Below are positions 28,582 to 37,854 of a DNA stretch of 64,000 bases, in pieces (positions within the stretch are counted from its first letter, which is position 1; each line of letters opens with the position of its first letter). Under the pieces are notes generated by a model, which was given only the letters and a program-made list of their open reading frames with translations, was not told the origin of the DNA and did not search any database. Made by a program: the position numbers and the translations under genes. Origin of the DNA: CAZSDP01 sp964605665 (GTDB lineage: Bacteria; Planctomycetota; UBA8108; UBA1146); assembly GCA_964605665.1 (NCBI GenBank), contig CAZSDP010000008.1, positions 62,001-126,000 on the forward strand. Direction: 5' to 3'.

Positions 28582-29553
28582 TCAGCCGGTGGAGGTCTTC
28601 GCTGACCCGTGACGATTGAGCTCTTGCCGGAAATAGTCGACGGTTCGGGTGAGGCCCTCTTCCAGATCGACTTTCGGCTCCCAATCGAGCAATGTCCCCG
28701 CTTGGGTGATGTCCGGCTGACGAACTTTCGGATCATCACTGGGCAAATCTTGGAATTCGAGTTCACTGGTTGACGCGGTCGTCGCAATCACCTGTTGGGC
28801 AAACTCGAGTATCGTCATCTCGCTGGGGTTACCAATGTTCACCGGCTCCTTCAAGTCAGACTGTAGAAGTCGGTAAATCCCCTCAATGAGGTCCTCAACA
28901 AAGCAGAAAGATCGTGTCTGCGATCCATCTCCGAAAATGGTGAGCGGCTCCCCGCGGATCGCCTGACACATGAAATTCGGCAGCGCTCGACCATCATCGA
29001 GGCGCATCCTTGGCCCATAAGTGTTGAAAATCCGCACAATCCTTGTCTCGAGACCATGGAATCTCTGATAGGCCATCGTCAGAGCTTCGGCAAATCTCTT
29101 CGCTTCGTCATAAACGCCCCGCACCCCGATCGGGTTCACATTTCCCCAATAACTCTCCGGCTGAGGATGAATCAGTGGGTCTCCGTAAACCTCGGAAGTT
29201 GAAGCCAAAAGAAATCTCGCACCTTTGGCTTTGGCCAACCCGAGCGCCTTGTGAGTCCCCAAAGACCCTACTTTTAGAGTCTGAATTGGATACTCAAGGT
29301 AGTCATTTGGACTCGCAGGCGAAGCGAAATGGAGGATAGAGTCGAGACGACCTGAGATGTGGATGTAATTCGTCACATCGTAGTCATGGAATGTGAAGCC
29401 TGGTCGTCCAAAGAGGTGCTCGATGTTCTCCAGTCGTCCGGTGAGCAAATTGTCCATGACCACCACGTCGTGGTCTCGGTCCAAGAACAGCTCGGCGAGA
29501 TGACTCCCGATAAACCCAGCCCCCCCGGTGATCAGCACCCTTGGTTTACTCAT
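28582..29553 (-). CDS. uxs: UDP-glucuronate decarboxylase (UDP-xylose synthase)
   Basis: A 323-residue short-chain dehydrogenase/reductase that converts UDP-glucuronate to UDP-xylose using bound NAD. The Rossmann motif ITGGAGFIGSHL is at residues 8-19, the catalytic Thr/Ser-Glu in ASTSEVYGDP (117-126), and the YxxxK pair at Tyr148 and Lys152. FASPASPNDYLEYPIQTLK and YWGNVNPIGVRGVYDEAKR are characteristic of the UXS group rather than of UDP-glucose 4-epimerases. It overlaps the end of ugd by eight bases, and ugd makes its substrate, so the two form a two-step pathway from UDP-glucose to UDP-xylose for extracellular polysaccharide or glycoprotein. Confidence 0.93.
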   Translation of the reverse strand: MSKPRVLITGGAGFIGSHLAELFLDRDHDVVVMDNLLTGRLENIEHLFGRPGFTFHDYDVTNYIHISGRLDSILHFASPASPNDYLEYPIQTLKVGSLGTHKALGLAKAKGARFLLASTSEVYGDPLIHPQPESYWGNVNPIGVRGVYDEAKRFAEALTMAYQRFHGLETRIVRIFNTYGPRMRLDDGRALPNFMCQAIRGEPLTIFGDGSQTRSFCFVEDLIEGIYRLLQSDLKEPVNIGNPSEMTILEFAQQVIATTASTSELEFQDLPSDDPKVRQPDITQAGTLLDWEPKVDLEEGLTRTVDYFRQELNRHGSAKTSTG

Positions 29554-30862
29554 AGGACGAATCCCTCACTCCAATTCCAAAGTACTCAAATCCTCGATCG
29601 ATCAACTTGGAGCCGCTCCAGATGTTTCGGCCATCAAAAACGACCGGCTCGCGCAGAAGTGACTTCACACGGTTGAAGTCCGGTCTTCGGAACTCGTTCC
29701 ATTCGGTAATCAACAGTAAAGCGCTCGCCCCGTCACATGCCTCATATGGTTGGCTGACATACTCGATGTTGTCTCCGAAGTGAGCTCGGGCAGCCTCTCG
29801 CGCCTCGGGATCATGAGCCCTGACCTGCGCTCCCCGCCGAAGAAGCTCATTGATGATGACAATGGAAGGGGCCTCTCGCATGTCGTCTGTGCGAGGCTTA
29901 AAAGCGAGGCCCCAAATCGCGAAGGTATGCCCACTCAAGTCTTCGCCGAATCGCGATACGACCTTCTCAACCAAGTACGATTTCTGCTGCTCGTTCACTT
30001 GGTCGACCACTTCGAGAATCTGCAGTTCACGGCCGTAGTTTCGGGCCAAAGAGCAGATCGCGCGCACATCCTTAGGGAAACAAGACCCTCCATATCCGAC
30101 ACCAGGAAAAAGGAAGGGGTAGCCAATGCGGCTATCAGAACCAACACCATTTCTCACTTGAGAAACGTCTGCTCCCACTTGCGCGCAAAGCCTAGCGATC
30201 TCATTCATGAAGCTGATCTTCGTAGCCAGCATCGCGTTCGAAGCGTACTTGGTCATCTCCGCTGAGGGCGGATCCATAATGATGATCGGTTTCTGTGTTC
30301 GCATGAATGGCGAATACAGATCTTTCATCACCGCTGCGACTTCATCGCTGGTTGTCCCGATCACGACTCGATCAGGACGCATGAAGTCATCGATCGCCGC
30401 GCCTTCTTTGAGGAACTCCGGGTTCGAGACAACCTGCACATCATGCTTCGTGTTTTCTTCGAGAATCTCTGTCACCAATCTTGCCGTGCCGACAGGAACC
30501 GTTGACTTGTTCACCACGATCAGCGGTGCAGTCATCGCCTGACCGATCTCCTTCGCCACCGCTCGAACTGCGGAGAGATCGGCCGACCCGTCATGTGCCT
30601 GAGGAGTCCCCACGGCAATAAACGCAATTCTGGCGCCGTCGATCGCTGTTTTGAGATCTGTTGTAAAACGTAGCCGCCCATCTGCGGTATTCCGCCGGAT
30701 GAGCTCTTCTAGCCCTGGCTCATAGATCGGTACTTCGCCATCGAGCAAGCGGGCGATCTTCTGCTGATCATTATCAACACAGAGAACATCATGGCCGCTC
30801 TCCGCAAAACAGGTCCCCGTGACGAGACCAACGTAGCCAGTACCAATAACCGTGATCTTCAT
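29546..30862 (-). CDS. ugd: UDP-glucose 6-dehydrogenase
   Basis: A 438-residue enzyme oxidising UDP-glucose to UDP-glucuronate with two NAD. The N-terminus MKITVIGTGYVGLVTG is the classic NAD-binding start, SNPEFLKEGAAIDDF holds substrate residues, and the catalytic Cys261 lies in GYGGSCFPKD. I place the start at the ATG at 30862; a TTG four codons upstream is possible, and neither has a clear ribosome-binding site. It is the first gene of the minus-strand operon running to 23735. A possible promoter lies about 240 bases upstream. Confidence 0.93.
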   Translation of the reverse strand: MKITVIGTGYVGLVTGTCFAESGHDVLCVDNDQQKIARLLDGEVPIYEPGLEELIRRNTADGRLRFTTDLKTAIDGARIAFIAVGTPQAHDGSADLSAVRAVAKEIGQAMTAPLIVVNKSTVPVGTARLVTEILEENTKHDVQVVSNPEFLKEGAAIDDFMRPDRVVIGTTSDEVAAVMKDLYSPFMRTQKPIIIMDPPSAEMTKYASNAMLATKISFMNEIARLCAQVGADVSQVRNGVGSDSRIGYPFLFPGVGYGGSCFPKDVRAICSLARNYGRELQILEVVDQVNEQQKSYLVEKVVSRFGEDLSGHTFAIWGLAFKPRTDDMREAPSIVIINELLRRGAQVRAHDPEAREAARAHFGDNIEYVSQPYEACDGASALLLITEWNEFRRPDFNRVKSLLREPVVFDGRNIWSGSKLIDRGFEYFGIGVRDSSYE

Positions 30863-31250
30863 TGATGAATCCAAACAGTCTTGAGGACCTCAGGAAGACT
30901 ATAGTGAAGGGGCGCATTTCATCAGAGCACCCCTGCCGCTAGTTTATGAAAGCCACAAGCACTTATGAGGCGAAATGACCTAAGGATTGTCCCCAGGAGA
31001 AGGCGTCTCCGGGGAGGTTGCCAGGAAACAGCCCAGCGACTCGCCGAGGCCGACCAACACGGCAATCTTACCCGGGGCCGTGAAGGCGGGTCGAGCCAGA
31101 ATTCTATTTGATCTATAGGCAGCACCAAGATCAAAAAACTCTCTTCTGCCGCCAAAAATCCCCAAAATACGTTATTTGCCGAATCATGAACTTCGTCGAA
31201 TTCAGCAGATCCGCACCGACCTTGTAACGAGCGCGGTACAATCGCACGCC
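30863..31250. other. Divergent intergenic region between ugd and the helicase (388 bp)
   Basis: No gene is visible. It contains a hairpin with a one-base bulge (30991-31014, arms CCCC-a-GGAGA and TCTCC-GGGG) and a possible minus-strand promoter (31101-31128). Either could belong to the ugd leader. No good plus-strand promoter was found. Confidence 0.45.
31101..31128 (-). promoter_or_regulatory. Possible promoter of the ugd operon
   Basis: On the minus strand, TTGGTG (31128-31123), a 16-base spacer and TAGAAT (31106-31101). The -10 box matches the sigma-70 consensus at five of six positions and the -35 box at four. It would leave a leader of about 235 bases. Confidence 0.3.
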
Positions 31251-32822
31251 ATGATCGACCCCAAAGACCCCGGCTCCCACCCCCCGGAGGGGATGGATCC
31301 AGACGATCCCACGAGCGAGCCGTCGCCTGGTTCGACCGTTACCTTCGGCGATCTGGGCCTACCTCAGCGAGTCCTCGCACGTCTCGACGAGCTCGGCTTT
31401 GTCACGCCCACGCCCATCCAAGAAGGATCGATCCCGATCGTCATCGAGGGTGGGGATCTCATCGGGAAAGCGGAAACCGGAACGGGAAAAACCCTCGCTT
31501 TTACCGCGCCCGTGATGAGTCAACTCGACCCGGAACGGGTCACGGTCCAAGCTCTGGTCCTGTGCCCAACCCGAGAGCTCGCTCAGCAGGTTGAAGAAGT
31601 CGCTTCGCAGCTGGGAGAGGGAACTGGAATTCGGACCGCCCTGTTGGTGGGTGGTGTGCATCAAGCGGGACAGATTCTTGCCCTTCGGCGGGGAGCACAC
31701 TTCGCTGTCGGAACCCCGGGCCGAGTCCTCGATTTCCTCCAGCAAGGGGTCTTGCGTCTCGGCTATGCCCGCCATGTCGTCTTGGACGAAGCGGATCGAA
31801 TGCTCGACATGGGCTTCATCGATGAAGTCTCCGCGATTTTGGAACGTACCCCTAGCGATCGACAGACTCTCCTCTTTTCTGCGACGATCCCTCCCAAAAT
31901 CCGTTCGCTGATGAAGCGATTCATGCATCGTCCAGAAACCGTATCGACGACCAAAGCTCTCGCCACCGTACCCAACATTCAGCAGAGATTCTCCCGAGTC
32001 GGAAAACACGACAAGGAACGATTTCTTCTCGAGCTTCTCAACCGCACTCCAGGTGAAACATGCATCGTCTTTTGCAATACCCGCCGGGCGGTGATCGAGC
32101 TCGACCGCACCCTTTGGGGTCGAGGGTATCCAGCTGGATCGCTCCATGGCGATCATGACCAAGAGCGACGGTTCAAAGTACTCGAGGGATTCAAAGCGAA
32201 GCAAATTACAACCTTGGTCGCGACCGACGTCGCAGCTCGAGGGCTGGACGTCGAGGCAGTCCACCGCGTTATTAATTATGACGTCCCCGACGAGGTCGAA
32301 ACCTATGTCCACCGAATTGGTAGAACGGGTCGAGCATCGGAGACTGGCGAGTCGATCACACTCGTCTCCCCACTCGAGAAAAGATCGTGGGAGAAGATCG
32401 TCTCCTCCACCCAGTTCGAGGTCGAAGAAATCCCGTTCAAGGGAACTCGGCCGCCACCACGCCGCGAACAAGGGCATCACCATGGCCGTAGAGGTCGTAC
32501 CGGTCACTCGAAGCCAAGAGGTGGACGAAGCTCTCCACGCCCCGGCGCTCGCCGCTCCGGCCCAGGAAGACCATCAAGAGGGAGCGGCCCCAGCGATGAG
32601 AGCCCAGATCATCGGCGGCGGTCTGACCGAGAGCGCACCTCGAATACCGGCAACCGAAATCGGCAGAGTGAGGACTTTTCTTCGAACAAATCTCGAGAGG
32701 GGCAGCCCCGCAGAGGCTCCGAACCGCGTCGCTCGACCCGGGAGGAGAACCGCGGGTCGAGCGAAGAAGGCCCTCGCAGGCCCCGTCGGCGCCGTCGAAG
32801 GCGGCCCCCGCCCAACCCCTGA
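31251..32822 (+). CDS. DEAD-box RNA helicase with long Arg/Gly-rich tail
   Basis: A 523-residue ATP-dependent RNA helicase of the RhlE/CsdA type. The Q-motif region TPTPIQEGSIP is followed by Walker A AETGTGKT (74-81), PTRELAQQ, GTPGRVLDF, DEAD (179-182), SAT (210-212), ATDVAARGLDV and HRIGRTGR (354-361). From about residue 400 to the end is a low-complexity tail of Arg, Gly, Ser, Pro and His, ending in a run of Arg and Pro; such tails bind RNA and can drive condensation. Likely roles are ribosome assembly or RNA turnover. The ATG at 31251 begins MIDPKDPG; no Shine-Dalgarno is evident, and a TTG-started extension to 31176 cannot be excluded. Confidence 0.9.
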   Translation: MIDPKDPGSHPPEGMDPDDPTSEPSPGSTVTFGDLGLPQRVLARLDELGFVTPTPIQEGSIPIVIEGGDLIGKAETGTGKTLAFTAPVMSQLDPERVTVQALVLCPTRELAQQVEEVASQLGEGTGIRTALLVGGVHQAGQILALRRGAHFAVGTPGRVLDFLQQGVLRLGYARHVVLDEADRMLDMGFIDEVSAILERTPSDRQTLLFSATIPPKIRSLMKRFMHRPETVSTTKALATVPNIQQRFSRVGKHDKERFLLELLNRTPGETCIVFCNTRRAVIELDRTLWGRGYPAGSLHGDHDQERRFKVLEGFKAKQITTLVATDVAARGLDVEAVHRVINYDVPDEVETYVHRIGRTGRASETGESITLVSPLEKRSWEKIVSSTQFEVEEIPFKGTRPPPRREQGHHHGRRGRTGHSKPRGGRSSPRPGARRSGPGRPSRGSGPSDESPDHRRRSDRERTSNTGNRNRQSEDFSSNKSREGQPRRGSEPRRSTREENRGSSEEGPRRPRRRRRRRPPPNP

Positions 32823-33165
32823 TCTCACCTCTGGCTCGACCTGAGCGCCTCTCCGACGAAAACGACCTCCGACGAAGACCATTTCGCCAGCCCCGGGGAC
32901 CATTCTCTCCGATTGACAGGCCCTCCCGGTCGTTTAGGCTTTCTTGCTGGGAACGAGGACTCTCGATCCACCGTTGAAGGTGATGACGGAGTAACCGTTC
33001 TTTGGACTCTGGCTCAAACGGGACACTTTGGACGGACCTAAACGCCGAGTGAGTTTCCCGCTTCGACCGTTGAGCTAAGACCCCCCACCGATTTGCACAC
33101 CATAGGGAACAGGCAATGGCCAGCCCGGTAAATCGCCGAAGCGTGGCCGTTCGGATGGAGTGAAC
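32823..33165 (+). other. Intergenic region before the alpha-toroid gene (343 bp)
   Basis: No gene is visible. It holds a sigma-70-like promoter at 32913-32940, about 225 bases before the next start codon. I saw no terminator for the helicase gene and no recognisable RNA element. Confidence 0.45.
32913..32940 (+). promoter_or_regulatory. Sigma-70-like promoter candidate
   Basis: A perfect TTGACA (32913-32918), a 16-base spacer and TAGGCT (32935-32940), which keeps the first, second and last bases of the -10 consensus. It points at the secreted protein starting at 33166. Confidence 0.4.
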
Positions 33166-35124
33166 ATGACGTCTTCGCTACGCACCCTTACCCTCTGTCT
33201 ACTGACCGGGTGCTTCATGATGGCAGCAAGCGACTCGATCAATGCCGACATTTTGGAACTCGACGACGGCAACTTGATCGAGTGCAAAGTCCTTCGCATT
33301 GAGAAGTCGTCGCAAGGCGACACCTTGATCGTGATCGACGAACAAGGCAATGAACTGAGCTATGACAAGCGACGTGTGAAGTCATTGATCCGCACTCGCA
33401 AGACAAGCTGGGAAGTCAAAGCAGAACGTAAAGAGTGGTATCAGAAGCAGTCTGCCAAACTCGGCGACGAGAGCAACTGGCGCGATCAAGCTAAGTTCGC
33501 TAAGAAGTGCGCGAAGAAAGAACTCCCCGAAGAAGCAACATCCCACTACCTCCTCGCTTACAAGCTGCGAAAGCCTGAAGCAACCACTGAAAAGCAGATC
33601 GCTCAACTGGCGAACTGGTGCGAAGACTGCGAGCTCTTCGATGCAGCAACAGAGCAACGGCGCCGCATCTACGAGTTGAGAAAAGCGAAGCTCGACGGAT
33701 CAGCAAAAGACCACGTCTTTCTTGCGAAATGGTGTGACCGGAATGAACTGCTTGTCGAGTCCGCCGAACAGTATCGAGCTTCTCTAGAGCTGGAAGCGAG
33801 CAAGAAAGCTCAGAAGGAACTCGACAACGTGGAACGGCAATTGGCGATCCCGATGGACAACGGGTTCTTCAAGGCGACGAAGAAGAGAATCGAGAAAGCT
33901 GCCGATTTCCTTCGCAAGAAACAAGCGCGGGATGGCTCGATCGGCTCCGATATCAGTGAAGCTGGAGTGCACGGAATCCGTGCGATGACTTCGATCGCGG
34001 CGATGGCCCTCATCGCTGAATGGGATTTCGGAGTCCGAGCTGGGCGACTCGAAGCAGACCAAGTTCCAGAAGAAGTCAACAATGCGATCGATTTCCTCCT
34101 CGGGTTCGAGCCCACCAATGGCAACCTGGCTGGCGATGATGTCTGGGGCCCGATCTTCGCGATCGATCTCTTACTCGAGTGCTATGAACGAGCTGCATTT
34201 GAAAGCCGCAAGAAAGAGTTCGAAGAAGAGATCAATCGACTGATCAAAAACCTGGCGGAGCTTCAACGCCACGACGGAGGTTGGAACTACTACAACTTCA
34301 TCGACTACAGTGCTGGATTTGTGAGTGCGGCCGGCATCATGAGTCTAGTCCGAGCTGCGAACAATGACTTCGAGTTCGAGCGGAGCATGATCGAACGCGC
34401 GGTCGGACATGTGAAATCTATGCGCCAGGGGGAAGGGACCTTTACCTACTCCACCGGGCTTCCCCAGGGACCCGTCGGCGCCTGCGCTCGCTCGCCACTC
34501 TGTGAACTCGCACTCGCTGCGGCGGGCGTGGGTAAAGAGAGAAACCTGCGCTACGCCATCGAGATCTTTTTCAACAACCGACACATTTTGGAAGGCCTCA
34601 AAGGCAGCGCCGGAACACACATTGGCGAAGGTAAAACCGCGCCTTACTACCTTCTCTTCGCGCACTATTGGACTTCACGGGCGATCAAGTACATCGACCG
34701 CAATGCCCAGCGAAAGTACCTCAATGGCCTCGGGGGAGGACTCGTCGCCTACCAAGAAGGGGATGCCACCTTCGGCGATTGGACCGGGACACGAGATTAC
34801 AAGGTGTACGGCACCGCACTCGCCTCACTAACGATGTACAACATCGCTTCGCTTCGCGATGAAATCGGCGAGCTCAAGCCCGAAGAAGAGAAAGAAGAAA
34901 AGAAAGAAGGGACCGAAAAAGAAGAAGAACCAGATCCCACCGAAAACCCTCCACCTGATCCAACGAAGGGTGGAGCTCCAGAACCTGAAGGTGGGGACTC
35001 TGACGGCGGAAACATCGGCGATGGAGAACAAGGAGGCGGAGCTCCCGAGGAGGTTCCCCCACCGAGTGGCAACACCCACCCATTGACCCCGAGTTTCTGT
35101 CAGCCACTCCCCGCGACTTCCTGA
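33166..35124 (+). CDS. Secreted alpha-toroid (prenyltransferase/squalene-cyclase-like) protein
   Basis: A 652-residue exported protein. The ATG at 33166 follows GATGGAG with good spacing. Residues 1-28 are a signal peptide. Next comes a small beta domain (ILELDDGNLIECKVLRIE...), of a kind often placed before such proteins in planctomycetes. A charged helical region (80-230, TPR-like in feel) follows, then an alpha-alpha toroid from about 235 to 560 with repeat signatures such as RHDGGWNYYNF and NAIDFLLGF. The final 90 residues are Glu/Lys- then Pro/Gly/Asp-rich and probably disordered. No DxDD or terpene-binding motif is visible, so enzymatic function is doubtful; a binding or scaffold role is more likely. 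It stands alone and ends at a strong bidirectional hairpin. Confidence 0.82.
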   Translation: MTSSLRTLTLCLLTGCFMMAASDSINADILELDDGNLIECKVLRIEKSSQGDTLIVIDEQGNELSYDKRRVKSLIRTRKTSWEVKAERKEWYQKQSAKLGDESNWRDQAKFAKKCAKKELPEEATSHYLLAYKLRKPEATTEKQIAQLANWCEDCELFDAATEQRRRIYELRKAKLDGSAKDHVFLAKWCDRNELLVESAEQYRASLELEASKKAQKELDNVERQLAIPMDNGFFKATKKRIEKAADFLRKKQARDGSIGSDISEAGVHGIRAMTSIAAMALIAEWDFGVRAGRLEADQVPEEVNNAIDFLLGFEPTNGNLAGDDVWGPIFAIDLLLECYERAAFESRKKEFEEEINRLIKNLAELQRHDGGWNYYNFIDYSAGFVSAAGIMSLVRAANNDFEFERSMIERAVGHVKSMRQGEGTFTYSTGLPQGPVGACARSPLCELALAAAGVGKERNLRYAIEIFFNNRHILEGLKGSAGTHIGEGKTAPYYLLFAHYWTSRAIKYIDRNAQRKYLNGLGGGLVAYQEGDATFGDWTGTRDYKVYGTALASLTMYNIASLRDEIGELKPEEEKEEKKEGTEKEEEPDPTENPPPDPTKGGAPEPEGGDSDGGNIGDGEQGGGAPEEVPPPSGNTHPLTPSFCQPLPATS

Positions 35125-35209
35125 GCCACTCCTCAGAGTGATCGATCGGAAGTCGAAGAAGAATTCTTCTCTCCGGTCGAAACGTCGTATCACGGTCGGA
35201 GAAGAGAAA

Positions 35210-35248
35210 AAATCACCCGCCGGTGTGAAACACACCGGCGGGTGATTT
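35210..35248. terminator. Bidirectional terminator between convergent genes
   Basis: An 18-bp perfect stem (35210-35227 with 35231-35248) around an AAA loop, inner arms CACCCGCCGGTGTG and CACACCGGCGGGTG. A-rich sequence on the left and T-rich on the right allow termination of both the toroid gene and the FG-GAP gene. Confidence 0.9.
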
Positions 35249-35312
35249 CATTTGGGCCTCCAGCCCGCGACAGCATCGATCGAAGATCCAGAACGACCGC
35301 AGATCGATCCTC

Positions 35313-37433
35313 TTACGGACAAATCTCCATCGAAGAGCAGAGCAAGGTGGTTCCTGCTGGGTCCAATCCGCAGCCGATCGTCGGCTCGGGGAGTGGACCG
35401 CCGAGTCCAAAGACCGCTTCCAACATCAACACCACATCTGCCAAGTCGAGAGCTTCGTCGTCATTCCCGTCACAGGCGTCTTCGCAACCCAGTGATGGCG
35501 CTGACCCAAAGAGGCGATCCAACAATGCGATGGGATCGCTGATATTGACGCTACCGTCGGCGGTGCAGTCGCCTCGGATAAACTCCGAAGAAGGAGGCAT
35601 CGGAGCGATTGTGACCGTCGTCGAATCGGTACTCTCCGAACCTTGGTCATCGGTAACTCGCAAGGTGACCAGCGTCGTCCCTACCGCCATCGAGACGATG
35701 AGCTCACTCCCTGAACCGAGAACACCGTCGGCACTTGTCCACTGATAGGCAACGATCGACCCGTCCCCGTCGCTCGACCCTGTGCCATTCAGGTGAACAA
35801 ACTCGAATCCGTCGCTATTGGTATCGAAGAAGAATTGTGGATCACCGGCAGAGGCGATCGGAGGCTGGTTCGGAATCGACGATCCGTCGCCGCCGTGATA
35901 GACGAATACCGCCCCCTCATCAGTCTGGCCGGCATCGAACAAGGCTGCTCCCATAAATACGTCGGAAGAACCATCGCCATTGATGTCTGCGCCTCCCGCA
36001 ACATCAAATCCCGACCGATTCCCTTGGTAGGCAGCCCCCGTTTGCCCCGGAGTAAACTGCACCAGTGCTGCAGTGTCGGTCGTGCCACTCACGCCGCTTG
36101 GCCCACCACTGAAGATGTATGCCGACCCCTCCAGTTGCTGGCTTCCCGGATATTCCAGATCACCAATCATGATGTCGTCGTAGCCGTCTCCATCAACATC
36201 ACCGGCGGTCGACATGCGCCACCCAAACTCTTGCAGCGAGCCTCCCGTGCCTTCGATGATGCGATCGGCAGATGCTGGACTGCTCACATCGATACCGGAA
36301 CTACTCCCGTGGAAGACAAAAACCGCTCCAGCCCCACTCGAGACGAAAGGAATCACCGGGTAGCTGGGATCAGAGAGCAGAATGTCGCTGAAACCATCGC
36401 CATTGACATCTCCGGCGGTGGACACATGAACACTGAGGTAGATCGAGGAAGTTGAATCGATCCTCGTCGCTGCGCTGGCAGGATCGCGCCCGACAATTCC
36501 CGAAGAACTTCCGTGGAAGACGAGCGTGTACCCGGAAGCACCGACCAGGATGTCGTCGTATCCATCGTTGTTCACATCACCTGCCCTGCCGAGTCCGGCA
36601 CCCAATTGCAGTTGAGTGAAGACCGGTTGGCCAACCGGATAAGGCAAGATCGTTGCGTCAGCGTCGTCAAATCCCGTACCTGTGATTCCGGAAGCGCTCC
36701 CATGGAAAATCAACGCAGCTCCCCCAGCACCGGAACCCTGGTTCGGAGAGACCGGTGGGGCAAAGGGAACCCCTTGTCTTGGAGCGCCGATGAGGATGTC
36801 GTCGTAACCGTCACCATTCACGTCACCAGCACTCGAAACCTGGTGACCAAAGTAACTACCGATTTGATTACCGAAGATCCTGGCGTGGGCAGTCGCAGGT
36901 CCAAAACCAACGATCCCGTTGGCACTGCCGAGGAAGACAAATGCCGCTCCATCAACATCCAAAGAGGTACCAGGAAGAAAACTGGGGTAGTAGGAAGCTC
37001 CGATCACAATATCGTCGAAGCCGTCTCCGTTGACATCTCCTGCTCCGGCGACGCTCGTACCGAACTCGCCGTGAGCTCCATTCCCATAGAGAACCGCATC
37101 TGCTGAAGCGGGGTCAGTTCCGCCGATACCATTCGGTCCACCGTGAAAGACGAAGGCAGCCCCTCCATCGAAAAACCCACCCGGCGTATCCCAGCCATAC
37201 GCCCCGATGATCAGGTCGTCAAAGCCATCTCCATTGACATCTCCTGCTGAAGCCACGCTGCTTCCGAACATCGACGAATCATAGAGCCCATTCCACACAT
37301 GATTCGATTCGATCACCGCTTCAGGGACGGTGTCCACCCCATTGCAAGGGGTCGAAAGAAATACGCCCACTGCCAAACAAAGAAGTGAAAGACACTTCGA
37401 GACCTCGGAAATCTCCTTCGAGATTCTCAACAT
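35313..37433 (-). CDS. Secreted seven-bladed FG-GAP propeller protein with Ig-like domain and dockerin-like tail
   Basis: A 706-residue exported protein. The ATG at 37433 has AGGGGG upstream; a longer frame to 37493 lacks a site. A signal peptide (about 10-32) is followed by seven FG-GAP repeats of the type SAGDVNGDGFDDLIIGA, enough for one integrin-alpha-like propeller with calcium loops (about 45-520). Next is a PKD/Ig-like domain starting NQPPIASAGDPQF and ending in STDSTTVTI. A dockerin-like module (618-706) ends in ICP. Its second calcium loop reads DGNDDEALDLAD, so it differs from the canonical form. It is probably a surface adhesion or carbohydrate-binding scaffold, like the HYR giants but with an internal Ig-like module. 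Confidence 0.9.
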   Translation of the reverse strand: MLRISKEISEVSKCLSLLCLAVGVFLSTPCNGVDTVPEAVIESNHVWNGLYDSSMFGSSVASAGDVNGDGFDDLIIGAYGWDTPGGFFDGGAAFVFHGGPNGIGGTDPASADAVLYGNGAHGEFGTSVAGAGDVNGDGFDDIVIGASYYPSFLPGTSLDVDGAAFVFLGSANGIVGFGPATAHARIFGNQIGSYFGHQVSSAGDVNGDGYDDILIGAPRQGVPFAPPVSPNQGSGAGGAALIFHGSASGITGTGFDDADATILPYPVGQPVFTQLQLGAGLGRAGDVNNDGYDDILVGASGYTLVFHGSSSGIVGRDPASAATRIDSTSSIYLSVHVSTAGDVNGDGFSDILLSDPSYPVIPFVSSGAGAVFVFHGSSSGIDVSSPASADRIIEGTGGSLQEFGWRMSTAGDVDGDGYDDIMIGDLEYPGSQQLEGSAYIFSGGPSGVSGTTDTAALVQFTPGQTGAAYQGNRSGFDVAGGADINGDGSSDVFMGAALFDAGQTDEGAVFVYHGGDGSSIPNQPPIASAGDPQFFFDTNSDGFEFVHLNGTGSSDGDGSIVAYQWTSADGVLGSGSELIVSMAVGTTLVTLRVTDDQGSESTDSTTVTIAPMPPSSEFIRGDCTADGSVNISDPIALLDRLFGSAPSLGCEDACDGNDDEALDLADVVLMLEAVFGLGGPLPEPTIGCGLDPAGTTLLCSSMEICP

Positions 37434-37854
37434 GCTACCCCCTAGTTGTTCGTCAACTCGCCCTGGAGATCGTTCGATAAAAGTCACCGCCACAAACTCA
37501 TGCGCAAAAATACAACATCGGCAGCTGAGTAATGCTAGGCAGTTTTATACGTTTCGCTACCTATGACAGCTTAGAGAGGTAAGTCAGTAGGTTTATCCGG
37601 TAACGATGGTTCAGAAGGCACTGGTGAGTGGGGATGAACAACCGCTAACTGGAACTCGAAGCACCGGAAGTTCCGATGAAGAACTTCTTTAGCGGGGAAG
37701 CCGCGGCCAGAAAGGTCTGCGCGCGAAGACGCGGAATCGCGATTGGAGGGTCGACTCAAACAAGGGAAGCGGTCGCTATAAAAATCGCCTCGCCGGGAAA
37801 CTCCCGACGAGGCGATCTATGTTCACTTCGAAAACGAGCAAGGAAGCGAGCGGC
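37434..37854. other. Intergenic region between groEL and the FG-GAP gene (421 bp)
   Basis: It holds the groEL terminator (37781-37816) and presumably the promoter of the FG-GAP gene on the minus strand. I see no gene, tRNA or other element in it. Confidence 0.45.
37781..37816 (-). terminator. Rho-independent terminator of groES-groEL
   Basis: ATCGCCTCG (37784-37792) pairs with CGAGGCGAT (37808-37816), with an inner GGGA/TCCC stem. On the minus strand the hairpin is followed by TTTTATAG. Confidence 0.85.

Noticed and set aside
31359..32507. A 382-residue open frame opposite the DEAD-box helicase
   Set aside because: It is antisense to conserved helicase motifs and has no recognisable domain of its own.
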